Shown piece after piece: positions 24,647 to 30,464 of a stretch of DNA of 36,613 nucleotides; position 1 is the stretch's first letter, and each line of letters begins with the position of its first letter. A model generated the notes under the pieces. That model was given only the letters and a program-made list of their open reading frames with translations, did no database searches and was not told where the DNA came from. The stretch is from NCBI GenBank assembly GCA_019746425.1, contig JAIERY010000282.1, positions 1 to 36,613 on the forward strand, written 5' to 3'. A program made the position numbers and the translations under genes. The stretch comes from Cytophagaceae bacterium. GTDB taxonomy: Bacteria; Bacteroidota; Bacteroidia; Cytophagales; Cytophagaceae.

Positions 24647-25150
24647 TTATTTAGTGAGATAATATACAAAGAAGCCTATAATGCCGGCGATCATTAATAT
24701 CATTACCATTAAGGCAGTTCTGGATCTTTTGCTGCTGGAACGTAACTTCACATTTTCCGCATGCAATTTTTTTCTTGTAATAAATGCCTTCAGAGAATAT
24801 ACAATTTTATCTACTGCACTCCTGTCTTTATAAATGTAATCGTAAGCCCCTGCATGCTTAACTGAATCTACCATTTTGGTATCGGTATTACTGGAAAGAA
24901 CTATTACTTCAGTACCCGGACTTTTACGTTTTACCGCTTTTAAAGTGTCTACCAGGTTTTCATTGGTGTATTGCTGATCAACAATAATGACGTCGAGGTC
25001 TTTATAGAGGCCCAGGTCTTTTAACAGACCTTTGCCATTTTTATGGATTTTTACATCCTGCTTAAATTCTTCTTTGATTTTTTGAGTTAGCAGTACAGAG
25101 CTCATTTCGTCTTCTACTACAAGAATATCCAATACAGGGTCGGTGATCAT
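24647..25150 (-). CDS. Membrane-tethered response-regulator receiver protein
   Basis: 167 residues from ATG 25150, which sits just before the receiver fold; an earlier in-frame ATG at 25225 would add 25 non-conserved residues. Receiver hallmarks: acidic pair Glu13-Asp14, phosphoacceptor Asp58 (in DVIIVDQQY), Ser86 after IVL, and Lys108 in YIYKD. Residues 125-145 are basic, and residues 146-165 form a hydrophobic helix (ALMVMILMIAGIIGFFVYYL) at the C-terminus. There is no DNA-binding or enzymatic output domain. The likely layout is a cytoplasmic receiver held to the membrane from its C-terminal end. No histidine kinase is adjacent. It is divergent from a small membrane protein at 25268. Confidence 0.85.
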   Translation of the reverse strand: MITDPVLDILVVEDEMSSVLLTQKIKEEFKQDVKIHKNGKGLLKDLGLYKDLDVIIVDQQYTNENLVDTLKAVKRKSPGTEVIVLSSNTDTKMVDSVKHAGAYDYIYKDRSAVDKIVYSLKAFITRKKLHAENVKLRSSSKRSRTALMVMILMIAGIIGFFVYYLTK

Positions 25151-25185
25151 AAAGTGCTTATTTGATTCCTGTAGATAATTGTTCT

Positions 25186-25225
25186 TTGTTAAGAAATGTT
25201 TAAAATATTTATTTCCGCTTAACAA
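25186..25225. promoter_or_regulatory. Inverted repeat in divergent spacer
   Basis: TTGTTAAG (25186-25193) and CTTAACAA (25218-25225) form an 8-bp dyad whose arms are 32 bp apart, about three helical turns, between the receiver gene and the small membrane protein gene. The position suits a regulator-binding pair or an RNA hairpin in the leader; neither is demonstrated. Confidence 0.35.
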
Positions 25226-25267
25226 ATTTTTCCCCGCACATGTTATATATCTAAATCCAACTTACAT

Positions 25268-25561
25268 ATGACGAAACTTAAACTAGTATTATATACATTC
25301 TTTATGGTATTTTCCACAATCAGTGTGTATGCTGCATCCCCTGCAGAAGCAAGTCCGCTTACAAGCTCTTTATTTGTTTTTATTCCAACAGCCCTATTGG
25401 CGGTTTTGGCAGGAATGCTTATCTGGAAATTCAGAGAAAGAAAGAAAAAAGACAATGTGATACATTTCAACAACCGCGGACCGGTTAGAAAAACCATTAT
25501 TGGATATAAAAGAAGAAAAGCTTTACACGGATACGTGAAAGCTCATGAAGTAATACTATAA
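25268..25561 (+). CDS. Small membrane protein of unknown function
   Basis: 97 residues. MTKLKLVLYTFFMVFSTISV YAA resembles a signal peptide (cleavage near Ala22-Ala23); a transmembrane helix follows at about residues 34-53 (LFVFIPTALLAVLAGMLIW). The C-terminal 43 residues are very basic (Arg/Lys-rich with FRERKKKDN and YKRRKA) and would be cytoplasmic. No family is recognised. It is divergent from the tethered receiver gene across 117 bp and convergent with the small membrane gene at 25571, with only 9 bp between them. The signal peptide plus helix plus basic tail argues for a real protein. Confidence 0.65.
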   Translation: MTKLKLVLYTFFMVFSTISVYAASPAEASPLTSSLFVFIPTALLAVLAGMLIWKFRERKKKDNVIHFNNRGPVRKTIIGYKRRKALHGYVKAHEVIL

Positions 25562-25570
25562 TCTTCTTTG

Positions 25571-25744
25571 TTACATATCCCTTCTCGGGGTGTTTTTCAG
25601 CAATTGAAAAAGAAAAGGCGTGGCAATAAGTGTTATAAGAATAATGATGATACCTTCACCTATTGATACAAGTTTTGTAGTCATTCCTACAATACCCATT
25701 GCCAATATTATTAATATTCCGAAGGTTAAGTGAATTCTGCTCAT
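25571..25744 (-). CDS. Small two-helix membrane protein downstream of the methyltransferase
   Basis: 57 residues from ATG 25744. A longer frame from 25840 exists but would overlap the methyltransferase gene by 43 bp and add 32 hydrophilic residues. Two hydrophobic helices (about residues 6-24 and 30-49) are joined by a short turn, and the tail is basic (KNTPRRDM). It lies 53 bp behind the methyltransferase on the same strand and so is probably the third gene of the type III PKS operon. No known family recognised; a role in anchoring the enzymes or moving the product is only a guess. Confidence 0.55.
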   Translation of the reverse strand: MSRIHLTFGILIILAMGIVGMTTKLVSIGEGIIIILITLIATPFLFQLLKNTPRRDM

Positions 25745-25797
25745 GGTATTTATGATTGGTTTGATAAATAACCATGAGCGATTTGATTTGTTGGGAA

Positions 25798-26508
25798 TTA
25801 TATCCAGAGTATTATCTGAAATCGGAAGGCCCATTTCCATTCGATTGTATACCTGCTGAATCCTGTGTCCTGTATTATTTTTTTTAGTTCGTCTTTAGTA
25901 AATCCCCGTAGTACCGAAAGTTTTGCATCATTTTTCACCATTGCCGATTTTGAGAACAGCTGAGTTAGAAATTTTATAGAATGATAAGCCAGCCAGTGGC
26001 GATGAAGGTCATTGATGATCACCGCATGCCTGCATTGCTTTCTCAACTGGCTTAATAAATCAGTGAGTTCCTGGTTGGTAAAATGGTGACAGAATAGGGT
26101 ACAGTTGACTATATCAAATTTTTCATTTTTAAATTTCTCCGAAAATACATTGGCATCTATATATTTTATTTCAGGAAATTTTTCTGAATGCTTTTTGGCA
26201 TAATCAATTATAAATGGATTGGCATCTACTCCGGTTAACTCAACTTTGTAATTTTCTCTCCGCGCTTTTTTAGCAATAAGCTTAAGCATGTCCCCGCTGC
26301 CACAGCCCAGATCACTGATATGGAGAGGCTTGGTTAAATTTTCTCCATCAATCTGTTGTACACATTTTTTTAAGGCCCCCAGTGTAACATTATTTCCGCC
26401 TAACCATTCATTGATAAACTCCAGCTCCCTGAGCGTTTGGACAACCACTTCTCCTTTGCAGTCGAGATCATCCATGATCTCTGTAGTTGTGGATCTGTTT
26501 CGGAACAT
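25798..26508 (-). CDS. Class I SAM-dependent methyltransferase of the type III PKS locus
   Basis: 236 residues from ATG 26508, 10 bp after the PKS stop; the upstream in-frame start (26553) would overlap the PKS gene. Motif I is SDLGCGSGD at residues 65-73, followed by TGVDANPF (motif II) near 93 and the motif IV region FDIVNCTLFCHHF near 132. The N-terminal block MDDLDCKGEVVVQTLRELEF INEWLGG is typical of the methyltransferase subfamily found beside type III PKS genes in many bacteria. It probably methylates a phenolic or pyrone product of the PKS; the substrate is inference. Co-transcribed with the PKS gene. Confidence 0.85.
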   Translation of the reverse strand: MFRNRSTTTEIMDDLDCKGEVVVQTLRELEFINEWLGGNNVTLGALKKCVQQIDGENLTKPLHISDLGCGSGDMLKLIAKKARRENYKVELTGVDANPFIIDYAKKHSEKFPEIKYIDANVFSEKFKNEKFDIVNCTLFCHHFTNQELTDLLSQLRKQCRHAVIINDLHRHWLAYHSIKFLTQLFSKSAMVKNDAKLSVLRGFTKDELKKIIQDTGFSRYTIEWKWAFRFQIILWI

Positions 26509-26518
26509 AATAATGAGT

Positions 26519-27679
26519 TTAAAGTGCGATTTCTTTTTCTTCAGCAGAAGCAAATTTCTTTTCCGGTTTTTCCGGGCAGTTCACTTTCAGCAGCATCGAT
26601 TCCAGTGTGAGCCCGGGACCGAAAGCAAAACCTAAAATATTTTTTTGATGATCTTCCTGCTTCAGCGCTTTTAAAATATAATAAAGTACAAATAAGACTG
26701 TGGGGGAAGACATATTGCCGTAGTTCTTCAATACCTCGTAAGCATATTTATTTTTTTCTTTTGGCAATTGCAATTCTTCTTCTATCACTTCTAAAATTCT
26801 TTTCCCGCCGGGATGAATGGCGTAAAGGTCTATGTCCTGCGGATCAAGCTGAATATTATTTAACAAATTTTTTGTCAGCTTTTTTATCCCTCCTTTGATC
26901 ATGTCGGGAATATAAGATGAAAGTGTCATTTCAAATCCAAAATCAGAAATGTGCCAGGCCATATCATTTCTTCCTTCTATCGCTATATCGCAGAAAAAAG
27001 ATTCAAGACTCAGAGAAGGCTGCGCGGCAGGTTTGTTTCCCTGCATCATCACTGCTGCCGCTCCATCTCCGAAAATTGCATTGGACAGCAGGTGATCCCA
27101 GTTTTTATTTTTCTGATAATGTATCGTGCACAACTCTACGCATACCACCAGTACTTTGGCATCGGTTCTGGCGCTACAGATGGCATTGGCAACCTTCAAT
27201 GCATTGAATGCTGCATAACATCCCATATAGTTGATGCATGTTCTTTCAATATTTTTTTTCAGTTGTAGCCTGTCCACTATTTCCAGGTCAATGCCCGGTG
27301 CATACATGCCCGTACAGCTTACAGTAATCAGGTGAGTAATATCTTTTTTATCAAAGGAAGAATCTTTCAGGCAATCATCAATGGCATCCAGCGCAAGCGG
27401 CAGAGCTTTTTTCTCAAATAGTTTCATTCTTTCGGATACAGAAGGAAAGGGTTCCATATCGGCAGTATTTGGAAAAAAGGTATAAGATCCTTTTTCTTTT
27501 CCGAAGTCCGGAATGACACTATATCTCTTTGTAATGCCCGAAGCTTTATATAAGGCGAATAGCCTTTTTCTTTCTTCGGCATTCATATTTACGGCATTGG
27601 CCATGAATGCGGCAATTTCCATTTGCGGGAAAGAATATTCAGGATTTGCAATTCCGATTGATGAGATGTAGGTTGCCAT
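26519..27679 (-). CDS. Type III polyketide synthase (chalcone/stilbene synthase-like)
   Basis: 386 residues from ATG 27679; an in-frame start at 27694 adds five residues and is less likely. These homodimeric enzymes extend an acyl-CoA starter with malonyl-CoA and cyclise the chain to a pyrone, resorcinol or phloroglucinol. The catalytic triad is visible: Cys154 in NYMGCYAA, His289 in YAIHPGG, and Asn322 in YGNMSSPT. The sequence GFAFGPGLTLE near residue 360 is the usual C-terminal glycine loop. Starter and ring-closure mode cannot be read by eye. The gene leads a minus-strand operon with a methyltransferase and possibly a small membrane protein, and is divergent from a UbiA prenyltransferase across 41 bp. 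Confidence 0.93.
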   Translation of the reverse strand: MATYISSIGIANPEYSFPQMEIAAFMANAVNMNAEERKRLFALYKASGITKRYSVIPDFGKEKGSYTFFPNTADMEPFPSVSERMKLFEKKALPLALDAIDDCLKDSSFDKKDITHLITVSCTGMYAPGIDLEIVDRLQLKKNIERTCINYMGCYAAFNALKVANAICSARTDAKVLVVCVELCTIHYQKNKNWDHLLSNAIFGDGAAAVMMQGNKPAAQPSLSLESFFCDIAIEGRNDMAWHISDFGFEMTLSSYIPDMIKGGIKKLTKNLLNNIQLDPQDIDLYAIHPGGKRILEVIEEELQLPKEKNKYAYEVLKNYGNMSSPTVLFVLYYILKALKQEDHQKNILGFAFGPGLTLESMLLKVNCPEKPEKKFASAEEKEIAL

Positions 27680-27702
27680 AAAAAGTCTTAACAAAAAAAG
27701 AG

Positions 27703-27714
27703 CTAACTTGTTAG
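27703..27714. promoter_or_regulatory. Dyad in the PKS/UbiA divergent promoter
   Basis: CTAAC-TT-GTTAG is a perfect 5-bp dyad in the 41-bp region between the PKS and UbiA start codons and ends 6 bp before the UbiA ATG. In such a small spacer it could control both genes. No consensus promoter is clear in the spacer. Confidence 0.4.
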
Positions 27715-27720
27715 AAATCC

Positions 27721-28590
27721 ATGATTAAGAAAAGCACTATACTGCATCTAAGGATACCGTTTTCTCTGTATTTAATGCCCTTCTTTCTATTTGCAGCAAG
27801 CCAGGCTTCCCGGCCTAATTTAGTTTTTTTGGTATTATCCTTCTTTATTATTCATCTTTTTTTCTATCCGGCCAGCAATGCATACAATAGCTATTTTGAT
27901 AAGGACGAGGAAAGCATAGGCGGTTTGGAGAATCCGCCTCCGGTTGATAGAGAATTGTATGTCGTAAGTCTGGTATTTGATTTGATTGCCCTGGTGTTAA
28001 GTTTTATGATCAGCTGGCAGTTTGCGGTAATGATTTTTTTTATTGGTGTTGCTTCCAAGGCATATAGTCATCCTGCAGTTAGGCTGAAAAAATTTCCTGT
28101 GATCGGTTTACTGACAGTAGCTTTTTTTCAGGGGGCCTATACCTATTTAATGTCTTTTCATGCCATCGAAGAGATTGCTCTCGGCGAACTGTTTAATAAC
28201 CGTACTTTATCTGCGGCAGGATTATGTTCTTTAATGCTTTTTGGTTCTTATCCCATGACGCAGGTATATCAGCATCAGGAAGACGGAAGGAGAGGCGATA
28301 ATACTATGAGCAGGATGCTGGGAATAGAGGGAACGTTCCTGTGGACAGGCGGAATATTTTTTCTGGCTACGATGGGATTTGTCTATTATTTTATCTCTTA
28401 CTATTCATGGCAGCTCGCCCTCATATTTATGACCTTCCTTTTCCCAACACTGGTTTATTTTTTTCTTTGGTTTTTCAGAGTGAGAAAAAATAAGAAAGCA
28501 GCAGATTTTAAATCCACTATGAGGCTGAATGCTTTGTCTTCGCTGAGCTTTATAGCCTTTTTTGTTTTTTTGTTTTTTTATTCGAAGTGA
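27721..28590 (+). CDS. UbiA-family prenyltransferase
   Basis: 289 residues with about eight to nine hydrophobic helices. UbiA proteins attach a polyprenyl group to an aromatic acceptor in the membrane using Mg2+ and two Asp-rich motifs. The first motif is NAYNSYFDKDEE at residues 53-64, and the second YQHQEDGRRGDN at 183-194. The region SKAYSHPAVRLKKFP near 112-126 is the usual loop after TM4. The divergence from a type III PKS with a methyltransferase argues that the acceptor is the PKS product rather than a quinone precursor such as 1,4-dihydroxy-2-naphthoate, but menA-like function cannot be excluded by sequence alone. Confidence 0.9.
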   Translation: MIKKSTILHLRIPFSLYLMPFFLFAASQASRPNLVFLVLSFFIIHLFFYPASNAYNSYFDKDEESIGGLENPPPVDRELYVVSLVFDLIALVLSFMISWQFAVMIFFIGVASKAYSHPAVRLKKFPVIGLLTVAFFQGAYTYLMSFHAIEEIALGELFNNRTLSAAGLCSLMLFGSYPMTQVYQHQEDGRRGDNTMSRMLGIEGTFLWTGGIFFLATMGFVYYFISYYSWQLALIFMTFLFPTLVYFFLWFFRVRKNKKAADFKSTMRLNALSSLSFIAFFVFLFFYSK

Positions 28591-28622
28591 TTTGCCATCA
28601 TATTAGAAAGTGAGCAAAACAA

Positions 28623-28648
28623 AAGAGACGCGATTGCTCACGTCTCTT
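28623..28648 (-). terminator. Terminator between UbiA and YqaE genes
   Basis: AAGAGACG and CGTCTCTT form an 8-bp stem with a 10-nt loop. On the minus strand it is followed by TTGTTTTGC, so it probably serves the YqaE gene, and the convergent UbiA gene may use it too. Confidence 0.65.
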
Positions 28649-28670
28649 GCAAATACAAACGAATATTAAA

Positions 28671-28847
28671 CTAAACGTTGCTTACTGTCTCTTTTTTAGA
28701 GAGAATTACAAAGGCATGGATTACTCCGGGTAACCAGCCTACAATGGTAAGCAATAAATTAAGCAGGAATTTTCCGCCAAATCCGTATCTCATCAACACT
28801 GAAATAGGTGGAAAGAAAACCGCTAGTATCATTTCTGCTATCGACAT
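28671..28847 (-). CDS. YqaE/Pmp3 family membrane protein
   Basis: 58 residues. Members of this family (UPF0057) are small, two-helix plasma-membrane proteins linked to salt and membrane stress. The helices are at about residues 4-20 (AEMILAVFFPPISVLM) and 26-48 (KFLLNLLLTIVGWLPGVIHAF); F-F-P-P-x-x-V and G-W-L-P-G-x-x-H-A are the family signature. The ATG at 28847 is chosen over an in-frame start at 28868 because AAGGAGG lies four bases before it, a rare true Shine-Dalgarno in this window. The last residues (SKKETVSNV) are polar. Monocistronic, convergent with UbiA. Confidence 0.92.
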   Translation of the reverse strand: MSIAEMILAVFFPPISVLMRYGFGGKFLLNLLLTIVGWLPGVIHAFVILSKKETVSNV

Positions 28848-28943
28848 ACATCCTCCTTTGTCCAACAACTATTTTAACAGTAATAGCTAAAATATTAACA
28901 TGTGGCTTTTGAAAATAGTTTCGAATTATTGATAGTTAGAAAT

Positions 28944-29744
28944 TTATCTTCTCTTTTTTATCCTGACTTTGGATTCTTTTACAAAAAATTTTATCGTACG
29001 GTTGTCCGTATTTATATAGTAAGTACCTTCTTTTAAATTTTTAGTTTCTATCTCTTTCTTATATCCGCTTTCCAGTATGTTTCCATATGCGTCAAGAAGT
29101 TCATAGGGTGCTTCCCGCGAAAATAAAATTTTCCTTTCCATGGATGGAGTAATTTCAAGCCGAGGAATGTCCGATTCATATTCGGCCACCTGGGAATAGA
29201 ACACCTGGCCGTTTTTATCTATATATTTTACTCTGTACTTGTTCAGGTGCGAATGATGTATAGAAGGAGCGGAGTATGAAGAATCTTTCCGTACATTTAT
29301 TTTATTGATAATCGTCCAGGTATTATTTACAAATTGTTCCAGCTTGTATTCTCCTTCTTTTTCCCCTTTGGTTTTCCATGTAATACTATCTGATCTTACT
29401 TCAAATGAAAGAAATGCAAAGCTATGCATATGACGTCTGAAAGGATAATTCAGAATTTTTGGTTTGCAATCGTTATGATGAAATATTTTGATTTCGACCG
29501 TATCATTTATTCTAAAACCTGAAAGATCTATTTCATAAGCAGACTGAAAGGAGGAAGTTGCAATACTATCGTATACCAGTTTCCCATTGATCCATACTTC
29601 TTTGGTGCAGAATGTTTTCATATCGCTTGTGAACGGGTTCTGTACATAGAGATTTTTCCCTGTGTATATTCCTTTTATTTTAAGCTGCTGGGCGCATAAG
29701 GAAGACTTAATCAATAATAGCGTGCAAAAAATAAAAAATCTCAT
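28944..29744 (-). CDS. Secreted beta-rich protein of unknown function
   Basis: 266 residues. The signal peptide is MRFFIFCTLLLIKSSLCAQQ. The mature protein begins with a segment similar to Bacteroidota secreted proteins (L-K-I-K-G-I-Y-T-G-K-N-L-Y-V-Q-N-P) that carries two strand-rich regions. Around residues 125-195 is a fibronectin/Ig-like stretch (Y-K-L-E-Q-F-V-N-N-T-W and Y-R-V-K-Y-I-D-K-N-G-Q-V-F-Y-S). The C-terminal 70 residues (LDAYGNILESGYKKEIETKN, then GTYYINTDNRTIKFFVK) look like a degenerate T9SS type A sorting domain, which would mean outer-surface export. No enzyme motif is seen. Confidence 0.7.
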   Translation of the reverse strand: MRFFIFCTLLLIKSSLCAQQLKIKGIYTGKNLYVQNPFTSDMKTFCTKEVWINGKLVYDSIATSSFQSAYEIDLSGFRINDTVEIKIFHHNDCKPKILNYPFRRHMHSFAFLSFEVRSDSITWKTKGEKEGEYKLEQFVNNTWTIINKINVRKDSSYSAPSIHHSHLNKYRVKYIDKNGQVFYSQVAEYESDIPRLEITPSMERKILFSREAPYELLDAYGNILESGYKKEIETKNLKEGTYYINTDNRTIKFFVKESKVRIKKRR

Positions 29745-29796
29745 AGGTGTTTTTCACAGATATATTCCCGGAAGGGACGATAGGTAAACCGAGGTT

Positions 29797-30144
29797 TTAT
29801 TCTTTTCCCCCTTCCACAATCCACCATTGATTTCCGAAGGGATCTTCGATACCGGCGGTATAGCCATAACCTTGTTGCTGTGGTTTCATTAAATCTTTGG
29901 CACCTTTATTTAAAGCAGTCTGATAAATGCGGTCTACCTCTTTTACATATATAAACATGCCAGCAGGTTTTTCTTTCCATGCCTCAGATGCTTCGGCAAA
30001 CATAATTACTGCATCATGAATTTTTATTTCACCATGCATGATCTTGTCATTTTCTCCACGGGCCATATATTGTTCTGTCGCTCCGAAAACCGATTTTGCA
30101 AATTCATAAAATGCCTTTGAATTTTTTAAAATCAGGTAAGGCAT
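29797..30144 (-). CDS. VOC-family (glyoxalase-fold) protein
   Basis: 115 residues from ATG 30144; GTG 30147 is also possible and a stop (30157-30159) closes the frame before any earlier start. The vicinal-oxygen-chelate fold is seen in M-P-Y-L-I-L-K-N-S-K-A-F-Y-E-F (first beta-alpha module) and the closing motif GYGYTAGIEDPFGNQWWIV near residues 92-110. His38 (in KIMHGEIKI) and Glu111 may be metal ligands. It resembles PhnB/DUF1428-like proteins of unknown substrate. The N-terminus is a few residues shorter than usual for the family. It stands alone, preceded by a REP-like element on its upstream side. Confidence 0.8.
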   Translation of the reverse strand: MPYLILKNSKAFYEFAKSVFGATEQYMARGENDKIMHGEIKIHDAVIMFAEASEAWKEKPAGMFIYVKEVDRIYQTALNKGAKDLMKPQQQGYGYTAGIEDPFGNQWWIVEGGKE

Positions 30145-30241
30145 CACAGGGAGGTATTATTGGGGGATTTTCATAAGTTATAATTTATTAATGTATTTCT
30201 TGTTATGTTGTGTTTATAAAAGTACCAAAAAATTATTTAAC

Positions 30242-30373
30242 CGTCATTCCCCTAAAGGGGCAAGCCGCGCAGGTGGGAATCTCCGGATAGAGAAATAAAA
30301 ACTGTTTTATGCATTCTGCTTCTTATTTAATCGAGTACAAAAGGACGAGATTCCCGCCTGCGCGGGAATGACG
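30242..30373. repeat. REP-like inverted element (CGTCATTCCCGC type)
   Basis: The left arm begins CGTCATTCCC and continues CGCGCAGGTGGGAATCTC after an insertion of about 15 nt (CTAAAGGGGCAAGC); the right arm is GAGATTCCCGCCTGCGCGGG then AATGACG, its reverse complement without the insertion. About 50-60 nt lie between. It fills the 320-bp gap between the VOC gene and the peptidase terminator, which contains nothing else gene-like. Confidence 0.8.
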
Positions 30374-30413
30374 CATAGAGTAGATATGATGCAATCATCA
30401 CAGAAAATAAAAA

Positions 30414-30441
30414 AACCCGCAGAGAAAATTCCCTGCGGGTT
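30414..30441 (-). terminator. Intrinsic terminator of the T9SS peptidase gene
   Basis: AACCCGCAG and CTGCGGGTT form a perfect 9-bp stem with a 10-nt loop; the minus-strand continuation is TTTTTATTTT. It lies 23 bp after the peptidase stop. Confidence 0.85.
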
Positions 30442-30464
30442 CATATTTTGTTTTATGGTAAAGA

